64,000 nucleotides of DNA from Blakeslea trispora (lineage: Eukaryota; Mucoromycota; Mucoromycetes; Mucorales; Choanephoraceae), in NCBI GenBank assembly GCA_025331445.1, contig JAIWNE010000009.1, positions 186,001 through 250,000 on the forward strand, read 5' to 3'. A model generated the notes under the pieces. The model saw nothing but the letters and a program-made list of their open reading frames with translations. It searched no databases and had not been told where the DNA came from. Made by a program: the position numbers and the translations under genes. Position 1 is the first letter of the stretch; the number at the start of each line of letters is the position of its first letter. Positions 1 to 11,530 of the stretch are shown here, piece after piece.

Positions 1-1739
1 TGTGATTGGTAGTGGTGCAGGTGGAGGTAAGACAAATAATGAACTTCAACTGAGTTTTTATATCTAAAAAAAAATTGTATAGGTGTGGTTGCAAGCCAAT
101 TAGCAAAGTCAGGCAAATCAGTCCTGGTGATTGAAAAAGGTGCCTATCATCACGAAAGTGAGTTTATTGCTACTGAATCCGATGCATTTGAAAACCTTTA
201 TGAGCATGGTGGTTTCACTCCTAGTTTTGAAGGTACCATTTCCAACTTGGCCGGAAGTGTATTTGGTGGTGGTACTACAGTAAATTGGAGTGCTTCTTTA
301 AAGGTAATGTTGTGTAATAACCTTAATGTGTTTCTTCTTATTCATTTCAATACTTTTTTTTTTCATAAAGCTCCAACATTTTGTTCGTGAAGAATGGGCT
401 AAGCAAGGTTTAACTTATTTCTTGTCCCCCAAGGTATGTTTGTTTGGAAGAACTTTCCGATGTATGAAACCTGACCCTCTCTCCTGATATAGTTTACAGA
501 AGATCTTGACCGTGTATTTGAAAGAATTGGTGCAAGTACCGCAGGTATCAAGCACAATGGTCCTAATCAAATCCTTGTGGATGGTTGCAAGTAAAGTGGC
601 TTATAAATACTTTTTTTCCTCTAAAGAAAGAAATGACTAACACATTCAATAGAGTTCTCGGTTATCCTATCGCTGATATCCCTCAAAACACAGGCGGCAA
701 GTCTCATGAATGTGAAACTTGTTTCATGGGTTGTCGTGCTGGTGTCAAGAACGGTACAATGAACAGCTGGCTTCGTGATGCTGCCGAGCATGGTGCCAAA
801 TTCATGGAACGCACTAAAGTCATCCGAGTCTTGACTGAAAACAATAAGGCAACTGGTGTCGAATGTCTTGTCAACTACGACCGTCCCATCACAATTCATG
901 CCAAGCAAGTTGTTGTCTCTGGTGGCTCCCTTCAATCACCCGGTATCTTGTTGCGTTCAGGTCTTAAGAACAAGAACATTGGTCGTCATTTACACTTGCA
1001 TCCTTGTACAATCGTATTCGGTTGTTTTGAGAAGGAAGTTCGTCCCTTTGAAGGTTCTATCATGACAGCTGTCAGTTGTATTGCCGAAAACGTCGATAAC
1101 GATGGCTACGGTGTCAAGATTGAAGTCCCTAGTTTACATCCTGGTGCCTATGCTGCAGTGATGCAATGGCGAGGTGCTGCCTCTCATAAAGAAGCCATGA
1201 TGCGTTATTCCCATATTGCTCCTCTCTTGATCCTGGCCCGAGACAAAGACAGTGAAGGTGTTGTCCGTTATGACGACAAAGATAACTCCATTGTAGACTA
1301 TAACCTCTCTAAGCGTGATCGTCGTTCTTTGGCTGCTGGTATTGAGCGATCTGCCAACATCCTTGTGGCTGCTGGTGCTCGTGAGGTTTACACTGGTCAA
1401 TTTGGTGTAGAGCCATTTGTGTTTAGAGAAGATGAAGAGTCTCGTATTGATAATGAGCGTTTCATTGCTTGGAAGGAGACTGTAGTTCGTTATGGTTTTC
1501 CCTTTGAAGGTGGTGCTACTTTTGGTGCTCACCAAATGGGTTCAAATCGTATGGGTATCTCTCCTAAGACTTCTGTTGTTAAGCCTACAGGTGAAACTTG
1601 GGAAGTCAAGGATCTCTATGTTGCCGATGCCTCTGTATTCCCTACAGCCTCGGGTGTTAATCCCATGGTGACTACCGAAACTATTGCCCTTCATATTGCA
1701 GATGGCATTGTAGAAAAGAATGCTCAATCTAAGCTTTAA
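1..1739 (+). CDS. Long-chain (fatty) alcohol oxidase, GMC oxidoreductase family, 5'-truncated by window edge
   Basis: FAD-dependent oxidase expected to oxidise long-chain fatty alcohols to aldehydes, probably on peroxisomal or ER membranes (family knowledge). The window opens inside the FAD-binding motif (GSGAGGG). Joining exons 1-26, 83-303, 371-433, 493-590 and 653-1739 keeps one frame; the glycine motif is split by the first intron. Further marks are GGGTTVNWSASLK, a cysteine motif CETCFMGC followed by a conserved WLRDAAEHG, and the C-terminal GMC block GAHQMGSNRMG, then DLYVADASVFPTASGVNP, which carries the flavin-proximal histidine and asparagine. The CxxxxGC-W-L arrangement is what separates the FAO branch from glucose-methanol-choline oxidases of secretion type. 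No signal peptide can be judged because the N-terminus lies before base 1. It ends with TAA at 1737-1739. Splice sites are all GT-AG. Confidence 0.85.
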
Positions 1740-1873
1740 TACATGATAGAAAGAATTTAAATAAAAAAAAAAGGAGTTTATTCAAGAAAGTAGTGAGGAT
1801 GATGATATGTACGATGAGAAAAGAATAACAATAATAATAGTAAATAATAATAATAATGGAAACAGAAATAGCT

Positions 1874-3109
1874 TTAAGGTCTATCATTTTCGTCTTGAGT
1901 GTCCTTTTGTTTTTGCTTTTTCAAATCTGTGGCAGAAGGAGGAATGTAAGAGCTTCGATGACGACCCAACTTGGGAGGAATCTTCCAAAAGTATTGCTTA
2001 TCTTTCAAAGTACATTTACGAGCACTGCGACCTACTTGAGTATAGGTAGCGCGGCGCCATTCAACAGGATCAAGTTCGCTATTGTAATAGTACAGATTTT
2101 CGGTAGGAGAGCCATCTGCTGTCTTACCCTTGCGTTGGATTTCTCCAAAGAACGGTCTCTCCTTCAAAACTTTGCGAATACGTTGCATCCATATCTCGCG
2201 AGGCTGTTCAGCATAAGCTGGATTAGCCTTCAAGATACGAGAGCAAATGTCGCTCACGGGCATAGAAGAAGTACGAGAAAAGACTATAGTTGACATTAGC
2301 ATGATATACAAGTAAATCTATACCATCTTACCAAGTGCATCAATGATGACTTCAGCATAATCTGTGGTGTCTTCAACAAAGTTGGCGTCCTTTTCTTCAA
2401 GTACTTCTTTTGTTTCAAATTCATCTGTCTTTGTTTCAGGCTCAGGCGATAAATTCTCTGGGTCAATAGGAGGAGACAGAGCATCTTCAGGCACAAGTTC
2501 AATAAGATACTCTTCCTCTTCTTTTTCTTCTTCTTCGACGTGTTCTTCTATAACAGGCGCAACTGGTGAAGCGGGTATTTCTTCCACTTCAATTTCAGGT
2601 GATAATTCGCGTGTATGTTCTACTTTTTGCTTCTTGTGTTGGGTTGGATAAGGTGGCACTCTAAAGAGGAATTGATCTCCCAAAACGTCTACAAAGCTAT
2701 CGTCGTTTAAGGGAACAACTGCATGTTGGTCGTATTGTACGTCGTCAATACAGGCACCATTCAGACCCACAACAGTTAATTCAAATTGTTGTCTTGTCGT
2801 GTTAAACTCAATAGAGACGTGGCAACGACTGATCTGTCTGTTGCGTCTACCAATCTTGATAGTACAAGAACCGCCACGGCCCAGCGTCACGGCTTTCTCA
2901 TAAGAGCCTGCAACCACCAAGTCATCAGCTCTTCTTCTGTTGGCATACAGACCAAGAGATGAAGGATGAAGGTTGGATGTAGGCTGAAGGTCATCTGAGT
3001 TCAAGAAATGTGCTTCCTCCATACTAGGGCTATCTGGTGGAATAACATGGTCAATAGAACGCTTGGAAGATGTCCAATCGTTTGTTGTCAGTAAGTCGCT
3101 CGTTTCCAT
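1874..3109 (-). CDS. FHA-domain nuclear protein, Tos4/Plm2-like
   Basis: Two exons, 2332-3109 and 1874-2283, joined across a 48-base GT-AG intron, give about 395 residues. Residues about 75-145 form a forkhead-associated domain, a phosphothreonine-binding fold: the signature GRGGSCTIKIGRRNRQISRCHV contains the GR, the S-R-x-H core, and is followed by LNGACIDD (the usual NG turn). After it comes a long acidic, Glu-rich linker (about 165-255) and a C-terminal block with ENLYYYNSELDPVEWRR and KDKQYFWKIPPKL. A Tyr-rich / KQYFWK tail of this kind occurs in fungal FHA proteins related to Tos4, which bind chromatin in G1/S; that assignment is from memory of the family and is tentative. The start at 3109 is the first ATG of the open frame. 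Could instead be another fungal FHA transcription regulator. Confidence 0.65.
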
Positions 3110-3922
3110 AAAAAGGTTGATGACAGAAGGACGTGGTTTATTGATGTCTGTTTTTTTTATTATTTAAAAATATCTTTTTTTTTCTTTCCCGGGCTACCAA
3201 GCCAATGCTGGCAGTCACGACTCATGCATTGTCTATCCTAAAGCATTGTAGTTCAACCATCACAGTTTGAACAGTTGAAGGATGAAGTTCAGTTGAATTT
3301 CGAAGAGTCTTTTTTCATGGGGCTCTATTGCAATGGTTGCCTAGCAACAAATCCCCCAAGTGTGTGAGTGTATTCCACATATTGTTTGAGGTGACACAAG
3401 CATACTACATCATGAAAATAAATGTTCGAAAGCTATTGTAGACATACATACTATCTCTTTTCGAAAACTAAATAAGTAGTGCCTGTAAGCCATCATTGCT
3501 AAAAGCCAACTGGTTTTGCAGAAATCAAAGTAGATATTTTGAGCAAAAAGAAAAGAGACAAAACGAATACTCCTTTAGCTTTGGCAATTACCGTATATCT
3601 CTACGGATACATCCCACTTGCCCAGTTATCACCGCAATTCACATAGGATATGATCCCACTCCTGCCCCCAATACCTATATCACATTGACATGACTGATGA
3701 AAAGAGTATGCAGCAGTTGGATTCTTTAGCTCTTCACCATGCGCAGATGGCAGTAACTCGTCCAGTCGATAGAGAGGAACGATGGATGAGCTCCCTTCGA
3801 GGAGTTTTTGTTTAGCATTGAGAACTCTAAATTTTTGGGAACACTGCATTTCCCTTACTGTTTCACAGTCTCTTTTTTTTCCTGTTTTGTTTCTCATTCT
3901 TACGTACACTTTTATCAAACGA
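3110..3922. other. Intergenic / 5' region between FHA gene and PSI-like gene
   Basis: No supported gene. Short open frames on both strands (for example 3690-3816 on the plus strand, 41 codons, starting MTDEKSMQQL) have no recognisable domain. The region probably holds the divergent promoters of the two flanking genes; the true first exon of the gene at 3923-4515 may also lie here. Confidence 0.4.
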
Positions 3923-4515
3923 ATGGAGTTGACAACAATACAAGGTAAAAAAAAAAAAGAAAGAAAATAGTACAAACAAGCCTCAAACCTTATAGCACAG
4001 ACTGTAGTCAGTGGAATACGTGTAGTTCATGTATAGCTCATACAGGATGTGGCTACTGTAATCAGTTAGAGAGTTGCGTTCAAGCAAGTTGGATCGGCAC
4101 TGAATCATGTCCGTTAAGTGACACTTTTTATCAACAATGTCATGGTAATGATGAAACAACCTGACTCAACCCTCGTCTCTGACATCTATTGTATATGATA
4201 AAAGTGTCTCTTGCTCTTATAAGCGGGGTTATGCTAACAATTCTTTTGATCGGATTGGCTCTGCTGTGTTGCTGTTTATGCCGGCATAATGCCTATGAAG
4301 AACAAGAGGAAGAGGAGGGCAGACCATTATTGAATCCAAACGACCGATCACTAAGGCGAACTTCGACCTATTATCAATGGAACCAACCACCACCTAAAAA
4401 ACAGGTCAAGCATCAACCTTCTTTTTCGGCTGATGAACTATCAGCAGCCTATCAAAATAATTGGGAAGGAAGAAAGAAAGCACTTTTAAAGAAATACGAG
4501 CGACCTCCGTCTTAA
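3923..4515 (+). CDS. Small cysteine-rich (PSI-like) single-pass membrane protein, PTTG1IP-like; 5' end unresolved
   Basis: Exon 3971-4144 encodes a compact Cys-rich block (C-x2-W-x2-C-x2-C, then GCGYCNQLESCVQASW and ESCPL, QQCH), the cysteine and aromatic pattern of a PSI/plexin-repeat domain. A 60-base GT-AG intron (4145-4204) joins in phase to 4205-4515, which gives a transmembrane helix (ISGVMLTILLIGLALLCCC) followed by a Cys-rich juxtamembrane stretch and a polar cytosolic tail rich in Pro and Tyr. PSI domain, one helix and short tail is the layout of PTTG1IP-type proteins. The start is uncertain: the ATG at 3923 would need a 26-base intron (3945-3970), shorter than plausible, and would lack a signal peptide. 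An in-frame upstream ATG at 3782 would add a hydrophobic segment (LFFPVLFLILTYTF) that could serve as signal sequence. Function unknown. Confidence 0.6.
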
Positions 4516-4568
4516 AACTTTTCTTCTTATATATACACACACAAAAAAGCATTTATTGTTATTATGGA

Positions 4569-6149
4569 TTATGCAGAGACAGTCGTCTTTAGTAATTTAT
4601 TGTTACTATCATTGTTATTACTGTTGTTGTTATTGTTGTTTTTTTTGTTCCTACTTTCTCGTTCTTTTGACTGAGACTTTTCAAAGCGAAATGTATGTGT
4701 CTTTTGAGCAAGTGCTCTTTGATGCAGCTGTAATTTCTCTTGTAGCTCCATAAGCTGCTTCTGCTGTGTTTTGTGTTGAAGAAGGGCTGCCTGCGTTTGG
4801 TGAAAGGGAGCTTGTGGTATGGATGCGGGTAATGAAGGTGTATTATTGTGATTAGTTGCTTTTGTTGTAGGTATACTTGATGGTTTCATTGTGGTGCCTT
4901 TGATAGTAGGAGGATGATTTAAAGCACTCATTTTGCCCTCCACTTCAACACGTACTTCAAGATGCTTCATCTTTTCTCTTAGGCTCTTGTTTCTCTTTTC
5001 AAGGTACTTGATAAAGTCTACTGCTTTAAACAAAACTGTACTTTTTGAATTGTTGATATTCTTGAGTGTAGGCACAATCTCAGTTAAATCCTTAAATCCT
5101 GATCGAATCATACTACGTCTCTTTTGTTCGGATGCAATGTGGTTATTACGTTTTTCTTCTTCAGTCAATAATTCCTTGTGTGGTTTGGTTCTACGAATAG
5201 CCCCACCTCCACCTTGGTAATATGGATGCTTAAATTCGTTTGCTGGGTGATACTGTTGATAAGGGGGTGGAGGTGGTGGAGGTGGTAGTGGCTGTTGTTG
5301 CTGGTATTGTTGCTGGTATTGTTGCTGCTGTTGTTGTTGTTGCTGTTGTTGGTGTTGTTGCTGTTGTTGTTGTTGCTGTTGTTGTTGTTGCTGTTGTTGT
5401 TGTTGCTGTTGTTGCTGTTGTTGTTGTTGCTGCTGTTGTTGCTGCTGTTGTTGCTGCTGTTGTTGCTGCTGTTGTTGCTGCTGTTGTTGCTGCTGTTGTT
5501 GCTGTTGCTGTTGCTGTTGTGATATCGGTAATGAGTTGGGTGGTGATACTATAGTATTTTGCAACGATGGTGGTGGTAATAAAGTCATGTTATGTGTCTG
5601 ATGAAAACAAGGAGTGGTTGGTTTCTCATGTCCGAATCGCCTCTGATGTTCATCCAATGATTGTAAAATAGAGGACTGACGATGATATTCGTTGTCATTC
5701 TCTGCTTCATTTCCCTTCATATTTCTTGGTGAATGATATGATGAAGACATGAGATTGTTACACGCAATTTGAGGATCAATTTGCATGTTTGGGTCCACGT
5801 AGAATTGGTCCAGAAATTGATCGAATGCCTTGTGGTCTTGTTCGTCCAAGACTGCCATGTTCTGCGGTGGTATGATTGAACCAAAGAAATCGGTATCTGG
5901 CATGGGCTGTGCAGGTGGTGGCATCATATCTAGCAGGACAGGCATGGAGAAATTGGGGTCAAGACCTAGACTGAACTGAAAGTCTAGGTATATACAGATG
6001 GGAGAGATGAGGGGAAACAAGAAAAAAAAAGACAAGATCTATGTGCTCTTACCTTCAAAAGCAACGGGTTCTTGTAAAGGTTCTTCATTTAAAGAGGATG
6101 AATGATTTGGGTGATAAGGCCATTCCATTGGGTGGTTGGAATAACTCAT
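4569..6149 (-). CDS. bHLH transcription factor with long polyglutamine tract
   Basis: Exons 6053-6149 and 4569-5983, separated by a 69-base GT-AG intron, give about 503 residues starting MSYSNHPMEW. The basic helix-loop-helix domain lies in the C-terminal half: EEEKRNNHIASEQKRRSM (basic region with the H-E-R DNA-contact pattern that favours CANNTG/E-box sites), then helix, loop and a second helix KAVDFIKYLEKRNKSLREKM that runs on as a short zipper. The N-terminal half is acidic/Pro/Met-rich, then comes a run of roughly 80 glutamines broken by a few His and Tyr, followed by polyproline (PPPPPPPP). The bHLH most resembles fungal Ino4-like and animal Mlx-like domains; which one cannot be settled by eye. 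The C-terminus is another Gln-rich amphipathic segment and an Asn-rich tail. Confidence 0.85.
5288..5521 (+). repeat. CAG/CAA trinucleotide tract coding polyQ (read on minus strand)
   Basis: On the plus strand the tract reads as repeated TTG and CTG units. Mixed CAG and CAA codons suggest slow expansion with purifying interruptions. It lies inside the bHLH gene. Confidence 0.95.
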
Positions 6150-8127
6150 AGTGTTAAGCAAATAAGAAATATTAAAAAAAAAAAGTAAAGGGAAAAAAAG
6201 TGAAATATTACAGTCAAGAGGCGGTTAATAAAACAAAGCAATGGCCGGGATTTTAATTTTCCAAAGGGCAAGTTACACTTGACAATAAAACAACTTGCTT
6301 AAAGACAACCACTTTAATGAAAGAAAAAAGAACAAGCAGCAAGTATACGAGTAAATACAAAAATTTGCTCCGTAATGTCTGTCTTGTTGTATAGATGAAA
6401 TACGAATGGCTAAAGATTCTTCCATTCTATTTGAAATGAGCTTGCAGAGTAAAATGAACAACAATGATAGCATCCCACATGGTAACAATCAGCGGCGAGC
6501 AAATAGGATGTATGTTGCAATAGTAAAAGCCAACATTAAACGGAACAATAGCCAAATGGTGCGAATTGTGTCGTACAAATGAAAGCGAGTGAAATTGATT
6601 TAGGGACAGACTTGTGTCTTTGAAGAAGGTTCCCAGATTTGCCATTGTTGACCCTGAAAGCACCATAAAGCAAAATATTTAAGGGCCTTGTACAATACAA
6701 ATACTAGGATACCGAACAGTTGATCCACTTTTAAGGGAGGAATAACAATGTCTTTACAATTGTGGTAGTGTACATCTTATCAGAAGACAATAGACTCATT
6801 AGACTAACCAGGTCTTTTGGATCTTGAAAGCACAGTACTACAAAACTTACTTGGATGATCCGAAAATACAATTGCCAATGGAACTTCTAAAAAAAAAAAA
6901 AGACCGAAATTAAACCCCAAGCCTTTTCTTCAACTTTCGATTTCTTTTTATTAGTGCCACCAGCTGCTGGAAATTTCCATTAAATAAACATAACGATAGT
7001 ATTCATTTGTCGCAGACTTGATAAGTTTATTAAACGCCAACTCTGCCAAATCTCTGATTGATTAGTGCAACTGATGCTTACTCTAAAAGAAATTCCTTGA
7101 GAGGGTAAGCACCTTTGATGAATAAAAAGATCAAGAGCATTGCTCAGTTGATATTCAATCTGAGAGCAAAATACTGTCGTACAGATATTGACTGCCTGTG
7201 CATAAAAAATTGATGATATTCATACTTTGCGTTAGTGTCTTGATGACCTATCTGAACTTTCTGGCATTATCCATTTGTTCCCGAGGAAACCGTACTTGCC
7301 GCGCTCGAAATCAATTAATCCTTTGCACTAAAATGAAAAAAAAAAATTAAATGTTTCCATGTTTCGCTCGTTTAGCTTCTCTTCTTTGAAAAACTCAATA
7401 ACTGTTTAAGCAGCTATGAAGTTACAACTTGTTTGTCAAAATAAATAGCTATCAGCTTTGGCTTACTACAAGAGGTATCAACTCTAAACATTCTGTATCG
7501 CATTGACGGGTGAAAAGAAAGAAGTAGCGAGACTTCCCGGAAGAAAAGTATCTCTTTTATTCTTGCAAATACATTGCCTCTTTGTTAGAGAACTCTACAT
7601 TAAAAAGTGGAATCATCTTGCTTAGTTCAGGTCATTTACTTATTGAAAAGTTCCCAAATTAACCCAATACCAATGTCATTCACACATCCTTTGTAACAAG
7701 CTTTAAGGAAGTTCAGTAAACTAACTCATTCTTCTGAATTTGCTACGCAAAAGAATCTTTAATTACGCATTGGCCTCGAATCGAATACAATGGCAGGAGC
7801 AGATTGCTAATTCTTTGTGTATATTCTTACCTGACTTCCTTCCCTCAATTGAATCAAAGACATGTTATGTAGACGAATTGAGATACAAAAGGGTACTACT
7901 AGATAAAATATAGCGCTTTTTTCGACAAAATTCATTGGGTTTTGTCTGGAAAGTTATGTAGCTATTTGACCTTCCTTGTTGGCCACATTGTATGTGAAGC
8001 TATATGTGCGACATGGCGCTTACTCAGTTTAAAAAAAGAGTCACGTAGAATAAACCAAAAAAATGGGCTATTTCAAAAAAACCAGCATCTTTTTTACTGT
8101 CGTTAATATTGTTGCCTTTATAAACAA
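6150..8127. other. Intergenic, about 2 kb, no supported gene
   Basis: AT-rich sequence between the divergently oriented bHLH gene and the Spf30-like gene. Only short frames with no recognisable motif are open. It presumably holds both promoters, but I see no clear TATA box close to either ATG. Confidence 0.5.
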
Positions 8128-9014
8128 ATGAGTGCAGAAGAGATTGAATCATACAAGTTCCAACTTGAGCAAGTTGAACTTGCTTTACAAGCAGACCCCG
8201 AAAATGAAGAACTGCAGAAATTGCAAAATGACTTGAAAGAACTTATTGCTATGTTTGAAGCAGTGACTCCATCTACACCAGCAACACCTACTGTTACTTC
8301 CACAAGCACACTGGACTCACCTACACCCAAGAATAAGCGCAAGTACGAGCCAGAGCCGACAACACCTAGCTCTACATCCACAACAGCCCTCAAACTGCAC
8401 GAATTTTCAGTGGATCAAGAAGTTTTAGCACGTTGGTCGGGTGATGGCCAATTCTACAAGGCCACTATCACGGCTATTGGTGGAGCAGACCAAGTATTTT
8501 CAGTAAAATTTAAAGGATACAATGATGTAGAATTTGTGAAAGCTGAGGACATTAAACCCATAGTAGATAAAAAGCGAGCTGGTATTTTTGAAGATGTGGT
8601 AGATGCAAGCGCGAAACGAAAGAAGAAGGAGGCAGCACCTCAAGCAGCCAATGCTTCTTCTTCAGCTGCCTTGAGTAGCAATCTGTCTTTACCACCCACT
8701 CCTGCAGCTTCATTGAAAAAGAAGAAGGCAAGTGAATTTGAAAGCAAGAAGAATGCTTGGTTGAATTTTGCTACAGGCTCTTCTTCCACTAGTAAAAAGA
8801 AAAAAACCGCGGCACCTGTCATCAATAAGAAGAGTATCTTTAAGACACCTGATAATCCGGAAGGCAAAGGTAAGAAACAAAAGAAAAAGAAAAACATAGA
8901 TGACATATTATTTACAATTTGCTTTTAGTGGGTGTTGTAGGCAGTGGTAAAGGTATGACTTCTTTTCAACAACGAGGCAAGCATGTGTATGCGCCTACAG
9001 GTGCAGATGAATAA
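8128..9014 (+). CDS. Splicing factor Spf30/SMNDC1-like Tudor protein
   Basis: Exons 8128-8869 and 8929-9014 (59-base GT-AG intron) give about 275 residues. The order is: N-terminal amphipathic helix (about 1-45, EEIESYKFQLEQVELAL), a Thr/Ser/Pro linker, a Tudor domain at about 92-150 (DQEVLARWSGDGQFYKATI, then FSVKFKGYNDVEFVKAEDI) with the aromatic-cage residues W, Y and F in place, and a Lys-rich tail. The last exon encodes GKVGVVGSGKGMTSFQQRGK, matching the short GKVGVGTCG-type C-terminal motif known from SPF30. This family binds symmetric dimethyl-arginine on Sm proteins and helps recruit the U4/U6.U5 tri-snRNP during spliceosome assembly in the nucleus. Start is the first ATG of the frame. 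Confidence 0.85.
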
Positions 9015-11469
9015 CCAAAGTGGGACGTATACAAGCAACACCATTTCTTGCGCATATTATTTGTTTCTTTTTTGAATTCAGCTTTGTTACATGATAGAAT
9101 CAAACAACATATAAGCACTTTCTTTAATAAATTGCATGACATGGCCACCTTTCTTTTTTTAGTGTTGACTCTGTCTTTCGACTAAAATGAAATAGACTCT
9201 ATGTCTCTATTAACCAACACGATAAATAGCCTGGAAGCAATATAGATACTCAAGCTCCCTTTTTTTTACTATAAATTACGTGTCAAGCTTATCTTGTTTT
9301 CAACAATACAAAAGAAAAGAAATACACATTGAGTTTATTGATTCGGTTGTTTCGCAGGGAAAGAAGGAAGCAGTGACATTTGTCTTTTTTGTATGACTGT
9401 TCTCTGCCAACTGCAAATTGTTTTTCTTGGTGACAGAATTGCCAAGTATGCCCTTAAGAATCAAATGATTGAATAGTGTGACGCATTGTTTGAAGTCAGC
9501 CATGAAGGTGTACTCACTAAACACAAATGCTTAAAGGAAACTACTTTGATAGATATTGCAGTCGAATATACATTCGATTCATGACAAACTAAAGAAAACA
9601 CTAACTTATAGTAACAGCTTTTGCTCTTTGTATTTTGTTTTTAGGTACTTGCTGTAAAGAATCAATATATGTCTCACATATTGATTTTGAGTACAAAGAG
9701 GAAGAGAGAGGAAGAGGAAAGCATAGCTATCACAATAATATTCGTTTGAACTTATTAGGCATTTCTTTGCACAAGTATCACCAACTCTGCTGTGATACAT
9801 TATTTGCTTCTCACTTGATTTGCTCCTTTATACATGGCGACAGTAAACGAGAGAGAAAAGGAGAGCAGTATAATGTCAAGTCTTTCTTGGGCTCTTTCTT
9901 TGGCAAATGTATATGGTTTATTGTTTAAGTGACATTAATAAGTCAACAACATGATCACCAAATTTACTCAATGATGCTCCATGATAGTTTCTCTTTTGTG
10001 TGCTGTCATACTTCTCAGAGAAACACACACTATTGTTGAAAACAGATTCACATTACTTTCAGAAACAGCCCATTCACAAGGTACACAAAAGAGAGAGCTC
10101 AAATGTCACTTGTGAATATTAACCAAAAATCCATTATTTGTACACTGCTTGAATAGTCTTAGGATTATTGCAATTAGTAAAGCATACTGACAATGAACGG
10201 CTATTGACTACCGAGCTACACGAGCATGTTAATCAGTTAGCTGATACAATTGCTTTTGGTATAGTTGTTATTTTTTATGCCTTTTCTATGTTTTCAAGTC
10301 GGATAAAGTATACATAACAGATACTGAGCAATTAAAGCCTCTCACAAAATAATAGGAAAAGCTGCATAAAGTACCGTCGAGTCGCACCAAGCGGCTTTAA
10401 ATGAAGCATGAATGACTGAACTAAAGAGGAAAAGAAAAAGAGAGAGAGGGAGGGAGGGAGGGAATGAAATATGCATGCTACAGATGTGACTTCATCAAAT
10501 TGCAAAGCTGATCTCTTTCTGTAACCATCACTTATACGTGTATTCTGTATGCCATCAGACAAAATATATATGTATGAAAAGGCAACAACACTGTTTGTAT
10601 TCATAGATCATCAAGGGTACCAAGATTACATGTAGAATACAAAGTACAGTATAATTTTACTTTGCTTGCCTATACGAAACGAATGAATGAATTAGCCTCA
10701 TGTTATAGTTTTTTTTCTTACTAAACTTGCTTTTTATCTGGAGACACAGCCATTTCAAATTGGCGATACCGAAATGCACAAAGAATAGTTCATATATTGC
10801 GCAGTTACTTGGTTTAACCGAGTGTTTGATTTGCGGATACAAATTACACGTTAATGCCTTGCTTTTTTTTTTTATTCCAAAAAGGCATATTTGTCTATTC
10901 AAAGTTATTTATTTTGAAAATAAAGTTTTGAATCAAATGAATCTTTCGCACTGTGTAATGTACTTTTTAGAAGCGAAAAGAAAAGAGCTTTCGGTATCAT
11001 GAAAACCGATTCAGTTCATTTAGTAGCAAATGTTATACATTCAACGGCCTTTTGAAAATTAGATGAATGCAAAAAAAAAGGATAGGGATGCTATACACAT
11101 CTTGTTGTGATAGTGTGCTTGGATAGTACAAATAGACTATAAATTAATGCGCCTGTACTCAATCAAAACATTGTGTAAAGCTTCCCTCTTAAAGGTACAG
11201 ATATAATACTACCATGTTAAAGCATAAGAAATATTATAAGCATTGTATTTTCTCAAGCACAAAAAAAAAGGATTTTCTTGATCAACCAAGTACAAACAGC
11301 CAACTTGTACCAGATGAGCTTATTCTTACTGCCTCTTTGTTATTTTGATACCTTTTTCACAAGCACAAAGAAGAGTGACTTTCTCAGTCGAGAAAAACGC
11401 ATCGTTCCTGATTATTGTTTTGGACAGGTTGGATCGACAAGCAAAAGGAGCTGATGAACCAAACTTTAC
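9015..11469. other. Intergenic, about 2.4 kb, no supported gene
   Basis: Several frames of 60-97 codons are open on both strands but show no domain, no splice partners and low-complexity composition. The only structural feature of note is a four-run guanine motif near 10448. Confidence 0.5.
10448..10462 (+). other. Potential G-quadruplex motif (GGGA repeats)
   Basis: Four GGG runs separated by single A residues, flanked on the left by GA repeats. This meets the usual intramolecular quadruplex rule (four runs of three G, loops 1-7). Confidence 0.7.
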
Positions 11470-11477
11470 TATAAATA
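11470..11477 (+). promoter_or_regulatory. TATA box of the HsbA-like gene
   Basis: TATAAATA, 54 bases before the ATG at 11531, on the coding strand. Most other genes in this window lack an obvious TATA element this close, so this gene may be strongly inducible (inference). Confidence 0.7.
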
Positions 11478-11530
11478 CCAGCTAGAAAACTATCTGTTGC
11501 GTTTATCATCATCTTATTCGATACTTCAAA

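Noticed and set aside
3601..3975. Minus-strand frame of 124 codons
   Set aside because: Overlaps the 5' region of the PSI-like gene, shows no domain, and is rich in residues expected from random AT-rich sequence.
5240..5554. Plus-strand frames of pure Leu or Val across the CAG/CAA tract
   Set aside because: They are the other-frame readings of the polyglutamine codons of the bHLH gene on the minus strand.
6273..6666. Minus-strand frames upstream of the bHLH gene
   Set aside because: No motifs, no splice partners and no relation to known families that I could see.
9635..9928. Plus-strand frame of 97 codons
   Set aside because: It does not begin with a convincing ATG context, includes charged low-complexity runs and has no recognisable domain.
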